Source: Panicum virgatum
Lineage: Eukaryota > Streptophyta > Magnoliopsida > Poales > Poaceae
Assembly: GCF_016808335.1 (NCBI RefSeq)
Contig: NC_053149.1
Location: 30,811,339 to 30,875,338 of the forward strand
Reading direction: 5' to 3'
Length of the DNA stretch: 64,000 nucleotides
Below the pieces are notes generated by a model. The model saw nothing but the letters and a program-made list of their open reading frames with translations. It ran no database searches and was not told where the DNA came from. Positions 45,425 through 56,293 of the stretch are shown one piece after another. The translations under genes and the position numbers were made by a program. Numbering within the stretch: the stretch's first letter is position 1; every line of letters begins with the position of its first letter.

Positions 45425-46546
45425 CTTTGCTGCTGAAATTGCGGGGCTGTCACGAGGCTTGTCGCTAGAAGGTGGGGCTGCTGTCCGAGCTAACGATGAA
45501 TAAGGTGCAACAACACGTCCAGTTGATGGAATGCTCGAGCGGGGCTGCGTGGAAAAATTCCTCCCTGCAGAAATGTTAGTCTTGGTACTTGCACGTCATC
45601 CCTGCACTTCCCTTTCAGCTTTACAAGCAAGATGGAACAAACGGGTTATGTTAGTGTACTCTTTATAAGCATGGATATCCTGAATCTCCCGGTTTAACCC
45701 ACCCAAAAATCTAGCCATAGCAGTTTCCACATCCTCCTCTAAATTGCAGCGTAGCATACCCATTTGCAGCTCTTGATAGTATTCTTCTACACTTTTAGTA
45801 CCCTGTTTTAATTACTGCAGCTAGTTTAATAGATCACGTGCATAGTAAGATGGAACAAATCTAGCCCTCATGACCCGTTTCAAAGCATCCAAAGTTTGTG
45901 GCATATTATTAGGATTTTTCTTGCCATGCTCTATCCACCAAACAGAAGCAAAATCAGGGAACTCACTAGTTGCAGCTCTAACACATGCATTTTCAGGAAA
46001 ATCATGACAAGTAAACTTTTGTTCAACAGCCATCTTCCAAGTAAGATAAGCATCAGGATCATATTTACCATCAAAGGAGGGTATCTTAAATTTTATCTTA
46101 CTAAAAGCATTGTCATTGTTGTGTACCTCACGTGGCAGCTGTCCACCCATACCTCGATGGTTATGGCGTAGACGTTGCTGATCTCGATCTTCAACTTCGG
46201 TGTCAGCAGCATAATCAGCACCGGAATTTTCTGCGTTGTCCTCATCCTCCTGGCCACCTCCTCTATGCTGATTAGTAGTCCTAGCATGGAGTTCATCAAA
46301 GCACCTCAAAAGGGCAGCAAGACTCTTGTCGACATGACCAACCGATGCCTCCAACCTTGCAATCTTGCTGTTGGTGGAAATCTGTCCACTCTCTAGTACA
46401 CCAATCTTTTAATTAAGCACCTGCAAGTCAATATCAATTCTTCCGGTGTACTCCCTCACTTGTTTCTTAAAATGCTGCATGATGCCTTTGGTGCGAGGTG
46501 TAAGCGGACCTCCACCATCGTCGTCTTCTTCCCCCGAACCTGCCAT
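45425..46546 (-). pseudogene. gag of C with internal stops
   Basis: ATG at 46546 opens a frame (MAGSGEEDDDGGGPLTPR), interrupted by TAA at 46409-46411 and by stops near 45821 and 45810, then continuing in the same frame with EEYYQELQMGML and VETAMARFLGGLN. The core IKFKIPSFDGKYDPDAYLTW is a classical chromovirus Gag motif. It would form the capsid. Confidence 0.78.
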
Positions 46547-46949
46547 GGTAAAAGCACAAGAGCAAACAGGAACAAGTGAAGTAGAACAAATTCCCTACAA
46601 CTAGAGGTGCTTAATTTGAGACCCTCTCTCCTCAACCTGTTACACAAGTTCTTACCAATTCTGAACTTGCTGAACAGGAGGGTTGGCGGTCAGCAAGAAC
46701 AAAACAAATGGTTACACAAGCACAACCTTGTGATGTAGTAGATAATCTATGGAGCTATAGGTGGCTGCAAAGGAAACAAATCAAGGTACAGCTAGAACCA
46801 CATTAGTCAAAGCAAAATGAATAATCATTCACTGATGGTCCTATGTTGGTCCTTGGGGTAAATCAAGTTAGAGACGTGAGCCTAACACAAGCGTTGTCAC
46901 ACATGAAAGCAGCAATGAAATGCAAAGAACCAACAACTTTTACCCCCTT

Positions 46950-47020
46950 CTCTTTTGTTTTCTCTTTTTTTTTGTTTTTTTCTCTTTCTTTCTTTCTTTC
47001 TTTCTTTCCTCTTTTTTAGG
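46950..47020 (+). repeat. pyrimidine-rich tract with (TTTC)n
   Basis: T-rich sequence including about six TTTC repeats at 46984-47008, in the untranslated leader between LTR and gag of C. A simple-sequence repeat without a visible function. Confidence 0.9.
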
Positions 47021-47563
47021 GGGTAAAACTCCCTTTTTTCAGTATCGCAACAACCCAAACAAAGGTATTACTTCACATAGCTCCTTCGAAATCAGATCAA
47101 CATCTCGAGTTTCAGACAACTGGTCGCGAATCTCAAGCGCTACTGCCAAGCGCTAAGAAGGAATTTGGGAGCAAGGTTAGATCCGTTGGAAAGAACACAA
47201 GATAAGCTTTCCAGATTGTATTTAAACACTTGAATCGGACATGCAACACAAGATATAGGACTGTTTTCTTCCAATGCTTAGATCTGAGAAGATGGATTCG
47301 TGGTGGCAGAAACGACAGCGGAAAAATGAAAGGATTTAGTGGATTTCGTGGTGACTAAAGCATTACCAGAACTCAAAACTCTAAAGATTAAACCACCAAG
47401 AACCAGCAACTAGTCCAAACAATGCAACTGAAAACTCAACAAGCAAAGAACAAGGTATAACAGCAAAGGCTCAAACTTGTTGTTGCGATTTTCTAATCTA
47501 ACTTGTTTTTGTGGATCTTTTTGGACTATAGGTAATGGATGGGTAAAATTTCTCACCGAAATA

Positions 47564-47582
47564 CCTTGCTCTAATTACCACA
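47564..47582 (-). promoter_or_regulatory. primer binding site of C, initiator-Met type, degenerate
   Basis: On the minus strand TGGTAATTAGAGCAAGG, close to the usual TGGTATCAGAGC pattern complementary to initiator tRNA-Met, two bases inside the 5' LTR. Confidence 0.7.
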
Positions 47583-48431
47583 TGATAGAATCCACTGGGG
47601 TATGTTCTCGATCTTTCGATGAGAGTGGGGGATAACTCGATTTGAGGAGGATCGACATTGTGCTGCCCGACTACAACACCACAAGGGCTGCGCTACGTCT
47701 TAGCGACAGTTACACTGCCTATGATTTGTGTTGTTCTTGCTGTACCAAGAACAACCTTGAACTTGCAAGCAAATTGAAGAACTCGCAAGAACTCAGCTTG
47801 GATTGAACGAAAGTGGGGTTCTGAGTACAAGGAGATGGGCGACTAGATCAGCACGCGCGCTCCAGGAGAAGTAGCAAGTGCTAGTTCGTGAAAACAAAAC
47901 CCACCCCTCCATGGTGACAGCTGGGGGGTACAAATACTGGGAGGGGGTGACCTCCAAACCCTAGGACGCGCCCATAGTGGGCTCAACTAGATACACGGCC
48001 CATTGGGCCAAAACGGGTGTCGCAGCTCCATGGGCAGAACGGCCTTTCATGAAGAAATGATGACTTCACCCAACTCCGAGCAGATATCATCATGTGGCTG
48101 TATCCATTTGAAAGTAGACTTCATAAGCTTTCCGTGAAGTACTTGAACGCCCCAAACGGAGTCCGGATGAAGTCGTGGGCAATGTTACAAGTTGGTGTTG
48201 TCCTGCTGTCCGAAACCAGTCCACGCCAAGCCACTCCCCTTCTTATTCTCTCCATCAGTCCTAAGAAAAACAAGAGTATGTGCATTTCCATTGTCTAAAT
48301 ATATTGGACAAGAGGTTAAAAATGAACTTACTTGATGATTGAGTTGACGGGCACGAGCATGAGCACGAGTAATAGGTCCAAGCGGCGGTGGCGGCGGTGT
48401 GGATGTATCGTTGGTGTAGATGTCCTCATCA
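47583..48431 (-). repeat. 5' LTR of C
   Basis: 849 bp. On the minus strand it starts TGATGAGGAC and ends TTCTATCA. It matches 21463-22308. Outside it lies GTCAG (48432-48436), the duplication shared with 21458-21462. Confidence 0.9.
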
Positions 48432-48436
48432 GTCAG

Positions 48437-49500
48437 ACTCCATCATGGCGATCTGGTGATAACTGGAATACGCATCGAGGAAGCAGAGGGTTTTGCACCC
48501 AGACGCAGAGTCGACCACTTGGTCTATGAATGGCAAAGAGAACGAATCCTTTGGGCATGCTTTGTTGAGACTCGTGTAGTCGACACACATCCTCCATTTC
48601 CCATTCTTTTTCCGCACAAGAATGGGATTCGCCAGCTGCTCGGGGTGGTAGACTTCCATGATTAAATTGGTCATGAGGAGTTTCGCGATCTCCTCGCCTA
48701 TGTATCTAGGCTTCTCCTCGTCGAAGCAGCATAGTCGTTGTTTCTCTGGCCTGGAGGTCTGCTTAATGTTCAGAGAGTGCTCAATGACTTCCCTCAGGAT
48801 GCCTGGCATGTCCGAAGGCTTCCACGCAAAGTTATCTCTATTGGCGTGGAGGAAGTCGACGAGCGCGCTTTCTTATTTATCAAAGAGCAAGATGCTAATG
48901 CGCATCGTCTTTTCCTTGGACCCATCGGGGTCAACGCAGACTTTCTTGACATCCTCCGTCATTTCGAAGGAATCAGAGGAGCACTTGGAGTCGATAGCAT
49001 CCTCGACGACCTCCTGTCGGTTGTCAGCCAGCTCTTCAGAAGCTATGGCCGCCACCGCGCACTCGTAACTCTCCACATCGCACAGGTACGCGCGCTGGAA
49101 TGAGGTGCTAACGGTGATCAGCCCCTAGGGCCCTGGCATCTTGAGCTCGAGGTAAGTGTAGTTGGGGATGGCCATGAACTTGGCATAGCAAGGTGCCCCA
49201 AGATTGCGTGGTACGCTCCACAGAAATCCACCACCTCGAAGGTCAGCGTCTTCGTCCTGAAATTGGAGCGATCTCCAAAGGTGATGGGCAAGTCGATCTG
49301 CCCGATCGGCACCGTCTGTTTCCATGACACGATGCCGTGGAACGGAACTCTACATGGTCAGATGCGTGATCAATCGATTCCCATGGCGTTTAGGGTCTCG
49401 GATTACATGATGTTGAGGATGTTTCCCCCATCCATCAGTACTTTGGTGAGGCGCTTCATGCCAACGATCGGATCGACCAAAAGAGGAAACCTTCCTGGTC
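48437..49500 (-). pseudogene. protease and RT 5' part of Tat-like element H
   Basis: Minus strand. Around 49440-49118 is the protease: VLMDGG active-site motif (with a stop shortly after), then PIGQIDLPITFGDRSNFRT and PNYTYLELKMPGPRG. A spacer with an acidic segment follows, then RT: RRYIGEE-type block (PRYIGEEIAKLL), VYHPEQLANPILVRKKNGKW, MCVDYTSLNKACPKD, and FLDAYSSYHQIAM at the break. The rest of the RT is at 21377-21462, displaced by element C. Most of gag upstream of the protease is deleted. Confidence 0.82.
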
Positions 49501-49768
49501 GAGGGAAGTGCTCCGGATGGTCAGAGCGGTCCTAGGTGATGGCCGAGTTCGACCACCAAAGGAACAAGGGCATAGCTGGCTTGGCGGTGCAGATCTCGCA
49601 GCGCGTGAGCTTCCGCTTGTGCTTGGACTTGTAGGCCGTCGGGCCTCTGATGATCATAAAGAATTCCACAGTGGTGTGTTGACCCGCCTCCTGGGTGTGA
49701 GGGCACGCGGGCATGCCGCTCCCCTGGTTGGCGAGCTCATGTTCGATCTCGGCGCGCTCCCACTCCAG
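49501..49768 (-). other. degraded gag end of H
   Basis: Between the gag N-terminal frame and the protease of H. Fragments such as EICTAKPAMPLFLWW can be read on the minus strand but several frames are needed. It is probably the scar of a gag deletion, because a full Tat gag would need far more sequence here. Confidence 0.45.
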
Positions 49769-50569
49769 CTAATGCCAGGCCTCGTCAATCTCCCTCTGCT
49801 GGTCTCGCAGCAGGTCGGACCGCGGCCGCGATGGAGCGCTCCCCCCCCCCATCCCGTCATTGTTGTCGGGGCTGGCCAGAGGAGTGGCCCCCCCGTTGCC
49901 ATCGTTCACGTGTCCGTCGGGCAAGTTCTCCATGAGGTACTCGTGCAACGGGTGGTGGCCTACCTCATTGGAGCCGGAGTCCGAGAGACTCTCTGATGCC
50001 TCTGCAAGGAGGTTGTGCATGGATTCAGACATGTAGCCCTCCATGCCAACGAACTCGATGTTCGTTCGCTCGAGGCTCATGTGCAGCATGGCAAGACGCT
50101 GCGTGTCCTTCGCGGCATTGCACATGCCAATGGGGAGCGCCACAGGGGCGCGCCCAGAGAGAAGCTCTAGGGAGATCGGTTCTCCTCCAGAGAGTTGCAA
50201 CATGACATTGCCGATGGAGAAGAAGACACGGTGTAGGTTGTCCTGGGTCAGCTGATCACCCAGGAACACGCCGAGCTGCTGTTCCACACTCCCACAGTTG
50301 ATGGTGGGATGTTGGGCGCGCATGGGGGTGTCGGCCCTTGGCGCGTCCAGCGGCAGTTCAAGTAGGGAGTCGACAATGGAGTCAGAGCAGGCGATGTCAT
50401 TGGAGCTGTTAGGAGAGCAGACGGGCTCCAGACCGCCCTGTAGGTTGACGATGAAGCGTAGGTCACCGAAGCGCACGAGCGCACCCGGGACCCATTCTCG
50501 GCGTTGATGACCATCTGCCACTTGGTGAAAAAATGAAAAAGCACAAAAATTTCCTACCTGGCGCGCCAA
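49769..50569 (-). pseudogene. gag N-terminal part of H
   Basis: A 266-codon frame on the minus strand. It begins next to the primer site and includes GALVRFGDLRFIVNLQGG, similar in character to VIxFGSLEFRATGNSYNLEL at the gag start of element W (63825). It is acidic and Asn/Ser-rich later on and ends in RDQQREIDEAW. No capsid core or zinc knuckle is found, so the ORF is truncated relative to a complete gag. Confidence 0.6.
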
Positions 50570-50570
50570 C
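50554..50570 (-). promoter_or_regulatory. primer-site region of H
   Basis: On the minus strand GTTGGCGCGCCAGGTAGG follows the LTR end. The same string occurs at 63762 after the LTR of element W, so it is a shared priming site of Tat-like elements here. I do not assign the tRNA. Confidence 0.75.
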
Positions 50571-51485
50571 TGTTGGTGTTTTTTACCACTGGCTAGTGAT
50601 TCTCGTGGATTGTGTGGTTAGGGGCGGATGGTAGTGTGAGAAGACATAAGAATTTATACTGGTTCGGGACGCTCGGAAGAGTAATACGCTACGTCCAGTT
50701 CGTGCTTCTCATGTATCTTGCACTGGTTTGCAGTAGGGGTGAACAAATGGTCGAGAGAAGGACGAGCATCCCAAGTCTCTGGTGTGAGAGAGTGTGGGAC
50801 AACTAAGCCGTTGTCTGGTCGGGGCAGCCGCTGGCGAGAGGTGATCGGAGCTCCGGTGGTGCCTCTTCTAGAGAGGAGAATCTGTGCCCCTATATGTGTG
50901 TGTGAGAGAGTCTCCCAGTCTCTTGGGTTCGATCCCCTATGCAGGGGGGCGTTCTCTCTCCTTTTATATGACAGGGGAGGGAATGGAGTACAAGAGAGAG
51001 AGAGGGAGAGAGAGAGAGAGTCCCGTGTCTTCTATTGCTCTTGTCGTCATGGGCCCTCCTGGGACCTTCATCGCCGTCCTCCTCCTATGCGGCCGGGTCC
51101 ATCATGTCGTGCAGTCTGCGGAGCGGAGAATGTGGATGCGCCTCCATTAAGGTGCAGCACGCCCTACCCTGTGGCCTATACCGTCGCAGGCCATGATGGG
51201 GAGGGGCGTTCCACTTTTCGCTGCAGTAGGACAAGTCTCATCGCTTGTCCATCCACGCTTGTCCATCCACGCCACTGTCAGTCTTCATGCGGCGCGGGCC
51301 ATGGTGGGCCTTTCCGTAGGTCGGGCATGTTTCCCTCGCTCGTTCACTGGTCGGGTGAGATGGGCGAGGCAGAGTCCCCCGGGGAGGTCGGGCCGCCTGG
51401 TTGGCCACGACTGTCTTTTGGCCTAACCGAGTGGTTTATCGGCTAATCCCTCATCCTTGGGTATCCGTAGTATTTATACCCGACA
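50571..51485 (-). repeat. 5' LTR of H
   Basis: 915 bp. On the minus strand it starts TGTCGGGTATAAATAC and ends ACACCAACA. TATA box ATATAAAA at 50962-50969. A GA-rich microsatellite (50993-51020) lies near the TATA box. The first 30 bp pair GGGTAT with ATACCC. The 3' LTR is outside the window. Confidence 0.78.
50993..51020 (+). repeat. GA microsatellite
   Basis: About 28 bp of GAGAGA with one GGG interruption, within the LTR of H upstream of its TATA box (minus strand). Confidence 0.9.
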
Positions 51486-52241
51486 GTGGTGAGCAAACAG
51501 TTTTTTTTATTCACTAAGGAAATAGTGAGAATATGGGGTTAAAAAGCAAAGAGTTTGCTTTTGATTCATTAAGGAAATAGTGAGAACATGGGGTTAAAAT
51601 GTCTATACGTTGGATTCCTGGTTAAGGTGGAGTTGATGTAGTTTGAGTTTGTTCTTGATTCGCTAAGAGCTTATTTGGGAGGGCTTTTGCCGCCTCCAGC
51701 TTCAGCTGTTTTGCACAAATCAAGACACTGGCATGAAGGCATTTCGTCAGCCAAGGTAAGGGCCTCTTCGGCAGGACTTCAAAACCGGCTTCACCTAAAA
51801 GCTTGCCAAAGAGGTGATTTTAGAACAGCTTGATGTATAAAGCCACCCATGAAGCCAGAAACAGCTTCCACTGTGGAGGGTATGAAGCCCTGCCAAAGTG
51901 GTGATTTTAGAACAGCTCGATGTATAAAGCTACCTATGAAGCTGGAAACGGCTTCCACTGTGGAGGGTATGAAGCCCTGCCAAATCTTTTGCATTTCAAG
52001 CAATTCAAAATCATCAGTCAGTGTATGGAGGCAGTTTTGTCCCTACGCAACATTCAACCAAACAGAAATGGAGTGGCTGAAGAATATGATGCACCACGAC
52101 AGTATTGAGACGCACACCTCACACAGCGGAGCAAGATCAATCAACACATTGCAATTGTCTGCGGAACACATGGGCGCTTTCATAGACAGATGCGGTTACA
52201 GATAAATTAAAATGCTAAGTTTCACTCCGGTGAGCCAGATG
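51486..52241 (+). other. intergenic region between H and the ARGLU1 gene
   Basis: Holds a diverged direct repeat of about 70 bp containing AAGGAAATAGTGAGAA (around 51515 and 51573), a MITE-like segment starting GGCCTCTTCGGCAGG (51767), the 87-bp tandem repeat listed separately, and presumably the 3' UTR of ARGLU1. No gene is supported. Confidence 0.55.
51805..51990 (+). repeat. 87-bp tandem repeat, two copies plus a remnant
   Basis: Units start GCCAAAG at 51805, 51892 and 51979. Each contains GATTTTAGAACAGCT and CTTCCACTGTGGAGGG. The unit is a multiple of three, so the minus strand shows a repeated open frame (FIPSTVEAVS, AVLKSPL), but no start context or homology supports a protein. Ends such as CCTGCCAAAGTGG are inverse to GGCCTCTTCGGCAGG at 51767, suggesting a MITE origin. 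Confidence 0.85.
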
Positions 52242-55200
52242 CTACTTCATTCCAAGAGCAAACGACAGTTTTGGCCGCGACTTGTTCTTGCCCAGCAGCT
52301 TCATCTGGTTCTGCCTCTGCTGCTCTTCCTCCATCTGTTTCCGCTTCATGACCTCCTCCCTTTCTTTCTGAAGCCTCTCCAGTTCCTGATACCGCTCTAG
52401 CTCTTTCTGCTGCTGTTCCATCGCTTGTTTCATCAATGCTTCTTCAGCTTTCTTTCGTTGTTCTTCAAGCTTCTTCTCTTGCTCCTCCCGCTCCTGCTTT
52501 TCTCGTTCCTGCATTCACAAAACCCCAGTGAAAACATGCCCTTGGCTGGGTCTCTGCATTCTGTTGCAACAAGAAAATAGTAATCTAGCAGCAGGAACAT
52601 AACAAGACTATTTGAAGTTCCATGTACTGATCAAAACAAAATGGCGAAGTAACTTTTTTTCCACCAAATTTATTCACCATAACATAAAGAAAGCTAGAGA
52701 GAAAGAGATGGCTAAAGTTTGCCTACCGCTTTCTGCATGGCTTCATTTAAAGCTGCCTCCTTTTTTTTCTCAATCTGGATCGCTACCTCTTCATATATCC
52801 TTTTTCGCCCTTCCTCAATTCGTCGTTGTATTTCTTGCTTAATTTCCTCACGATTCAAACTCTCCTCAACTTTTTTCCTAATAGCTTGCTCAACTCTTTT
52901 TAACGTTTCCTCCTCTAATAGTCTCAGTTCAACTTCTTTTTGTCGCCTGCAGGTTATATAACAAGTTAGTCAAATGAACTAGGGAAGGGCATGTCCAATG
53001 CTGATTTTTTAGTAAACTCTTAAAGGCCATAAAAGCAGCCAAACAGACCACATGATTTAAAATCTTAACACTATATATGATCTACTATGCCTTTCATCAG
53101 CATAGTTTTGACTACAATCTAATGCATTCAGGCATACCTCTAGTACGTTCCAGATCCAAAAATGAATTATCAAAACTGGTCAACAGTAGATAAAGGATCA
53201 CCAATTGCATCATCAAATATAACAAGTGGAACTATAGCAGTAGCTTCCTTCGGTAAAGCCTGTAGAGAAGAATGTCAAGTAACTTGTGGCAGTTTTAGAG
53301 CTTATCACGAGGCATTTCAATATTCCAGCTGAAGCATATTCTTGCATGCTACATGCCCAATTAAAGTGAATGTTCAAACTTCGAAGCAATTATACAATAT
53401 ATTGCACAATTGACAATACTACTTGTAAGTCGATCGAACTGCAGCAGGAGAATGATTTTCGGCACTTCGAAATGGCAGGTTATCGCTATGGCTTAAATAA
53501 ATTTAATAGAAACAAGCTAAATCTCACTGCATTATAGATTTAGAACACGAAGAAGTGAACTGAGATGACACCACAGTTGATAGTTGTAATGCAGGCCTTT
53601 TGGACTAACCTTCTAAAATATCATTACAGTGCAGTGATCCAACCAACTTAGACATTCCCAAACTATTGTACTATGGCCTAGCTAAGATGATTGTCTTTAC
53701 AGAGAATTTTATCATATAGTAAGTGAAGCCAAGAAGAAAGAGCACTAAAGATTGTACTAAAATATCACTAAGTAACTTTTATACCCAAAACACAACCGAA
53801 CATATGTAGCAGCCACTCCAATGCCATTCAAATAAACATAAGCTGACGGATGAGATTATTTCCTACAAAAAAATAGTTCAACTACATAACAAAAGCAAAT
53901 GTAACTGAATAGCTGCGATCATAAGATTTCTTTCCAAGCAACATATGATGTAATCCTGGCAACTTATCTCTGCTCGAATAATAGTCACTAAAAAAATCAA
54001 GAATTAGTTCTACTGTAGATTTCAGCTTAGAAAAAAAACAATACAAATTTCATAGGTGATGAGTAGGACAGCTAATTTCACAAAATTCTATTGAGCACTG
54101 TTAAAGAAAATGTTAAAAATAAACTTCCTGGAATAAATAGAAATGTTTTGATTAACTATTTGAACACAGACACTAATTCGACACACCAAAACTCAAATTC
54201 AAAACAAACTACACGAGTACATTCGCAAAATACTATTTTACTCAGAAACAGATTAAATTTGTGGACAGAGATACAAACTATTTTGTTACATCCAATACAT
54301 TATTTTTTAGAACAAACAACTTATTTTCAATGCTCTTTTCTGACAGGAAAGTTACAATGCATTATGTCCACCACAGATGATTTCTTTGGAGCTAGCTACA
54401 CTGAAAGCCAAAATTTCTAGCAAAGCAGAAACTCCTACCAAATTCAAAACTTGGAATTGCAGTTGTCTTTAAAACCAAAGTGACCCTTATCCAATATTCG
54501 TATTCCCATTTTCTCAAGTATTTTTTTCATTATTACTTTGAAAAAGCAATAATAAAACGGCAGCAGATGTACTCTGAAACTCTGATAAATAGATAGACAG
54601 ATTGTCAAATAGAGCTGACCTTGAATTATACTCTGGTGCAAAGAGCAGCTAAATTAGTACAAATTCATTATCAACATCAAAGAAGAGGTACAAGAAATTG
54701 TGCAGCAGTTAATAGTTTGGTCTGTAGAAGGAATAATCTGGCCTATGTAGCAAAGCAGATACTTCCCACCTTTTCTTTTCATCTTCTAGCCTTTGCTTAT
54801 CAGTAGCATTCTTATTCTCTGCCAACCCAAGGTGGGAAATTTGAGATGCGGTGATTGGAGAGCTAGTGACACTCGGACTTCTCCTTCTTCTGTAACGCTT
54901 TTGTGATGGAGACAGACTCTTGCGCCTCCTAGGAGATGGAGAATGGCTCTTGCGCCTTCTTGGGGAAGGTGAAGGGCTTCTCCTTCTGCAGTACAAAGAT
55001 TAGCCCTGTGAGGATAAAACTAGGGGCACAACAGCATTAAACAAGAAATTACCGCCAGCTCCTGAAGCCCTAAAATGCAGGCGGTAGTATTACCTCAGAC
55101 ACTGTTACAATAACCTTTGGGGGTGGAGCATTCCACAGCAATACAGCACAGAGTAAAATCTTTGTGGATTCCATGCTTTTTATGAAAGTAACTCTTGTTA

Positions 55201-55754
55201 GTCCATACAAGCAAGTAAAGCAAAACATGGCATAACTATATCTAAGCATTATCTGCTCATTATATGCTGATTTTCACTCTGCGCAGCAAGTAATTTTTTT
55301 TCCTTAGAAATCTGTATCGTCCTCATGCATCATCAACATTGCACATGTTCATAGAAATAACAATTGATTGAAATATGGTATACCACAGCATACTACCACA
55401 CTAGCTAGCTCATACAACAATTGATAGATCCGATAACTACAAGCAGAAGCGCACATCCCATTTCCACCAAATAAACTATACAGTATAAAAATTCCATAAG
55501 CGGATTAGCATCGCCTCATATTTTTTCACAGTACAACCTAAAATAAATTAAATAAAAAAAAAGAGTCGCCGGATTTCTGTGGTGGTGCGAGAGGGTAGCT
55601 GGGGTCACCTATACGCGGGGCGATAGGGGGATCTGCTACGGACGGGGCTTGGGCTTCGATCGCGGCGCCCCCTCCGGCCACGGTACCGCGCGGGGGACGG
55701 CGACCGCTGCCGCCGGCGCGGCGGCGAACGCGACCTCGACAAGTCGCGCGGCAT
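52242..55754 (-). CDS. ARGLU1: ARGLU1 homologue (arginine and glutamate-rich protein 1), four coding exons
   Basis: Coding exons on the minus strand: 55754-55609, 54985-54770, 52946-52727, 52508-52242; total 849 nt, 282 residues plus stop, close to the 273 of the human protein. All introns are GT-AG and the phases agree (2, 2, 0). The N-terminus is an RS domain (MPRDLSRSRSPPRRR, SPSPRRRKSHSPS). Next comes a charged helix (LKRVEQAIRKKVEESLNREE, EIQRRIEEGRKRIYEE), then a Glu-rich coiled coil, ending LLGKNKSRPKLSFALG, the hallmark C-terminus of the family. ARGLU1 is a nuclear splicing cofactor. The ATG at 55754 has an in-frame TAG upstream. A PIF/Harbinger transposon ends 203 bp upstream. This is the only clearly functional host gene in the window. 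Confidence 0.92.
53138..53259 (-). other. candidate cassette (poison) exon in the second ARGLU1 intron
   Basis: Within the 1.8-kb intron between exons 2 and 3: acceptor TTCTTCTCTACAG|GC at 53260 and donor GAG|GTATGC at 53137. The segment is 122 nt, not a multiple of three. Joined after exon 2 in its phase it meets a TAG after nine codons. Vertebrate ARGLU1 is known for a regulated alternative exon in an intron. No transcript evidence can be seen here. Confidence 0.35.
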
Positions 55755-56293
55755 CGCACGCGGTGCGATCTAGGGCCTCCGCGGAGCACAGCACCCCCGC
55801 GGATCTGGCCGATACCCGACGATCAGAGAGGGACAGATGAGGAGTCGTCGCCGCAGGCCAGGTCAGGTGGAGGCGTCGCCGCCGCCGCACGGGGGGCAGA
55901 TGAGGTGAGAGGGGCTTGCGGCCGTCGCAATATATTAACAGATTTACTCGGTGTAAGAGCAACTCCAACAAATTGATCTTCCCCTATCCCTTTTCTCCCT
56001 ATATAGGGAAATCCTTTTTCTCAATTTCAACATATAGGGGAGAAGTGTTCCAGCAGTTAGATTTTTCCCTTTCCCCTTTCCCCCCTCCTGTCATGTGGGG
56101 TCACCTTGTCATAGTCTGCGCTCTAAAAAAATTGTCATCGTCTGCTACCTTGTCTACCTTGTCGCCGCCGCCGGCGCCCTCGTCTGCTCCAGCGGTGCCA
56201 GGCGCTGAGCGAGCTTCCAGGAGCCTGCACACTGCAGCGCGCGCAGCAGGGCAAGCAGCAGTCGTCCTTGGCCAAGGGAGCGGCGCTGATTCG

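Larger units (their letters stand above)
21463..48431 (-). mobile_element. C: CRM-like chromovirus-type Ty3/gypsy element, interrupted by B
   Basis: LTRs 21463-22308 and 47583-48431 (846 and 849 bp) are flanked by the perfect duplication GTCAG (21458-21462 and 48432-48436). On the coding strand: initiator-Met-type primer site (47564-47582), gag (46546-45425), protease, RT, RNase H, integrase (to 42002), then, past the 19.6-kb insertion B, the integrase C-terminus (22398-22068), which runs into the 3' LTR. The pol-into-LTR overlap, the Met-type primer site and the absence of a visible chromodomain fit the CRM clade. I infer that clade; I did not test it by phylogeny. Many stops and frameshifts show it is dead. 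Confidence 0.88.

Noticed and set aside
47583..48431. A separate solo LTR between C and H
   Set aside because: It pairs with 21463-22308 and shares the GTCAG duplication, so it is C's own 5' LTR.
50718..51446. 242-codon plus-strand frame
   Set aside because: Lies entirely in the LTR of H over a GA microsatellite; no homology.
51791..52003. Repeat-containing 70-residue frame
   Set aside because: Explained by an 87-bp tandem repeat that happens to be a multiple of three.
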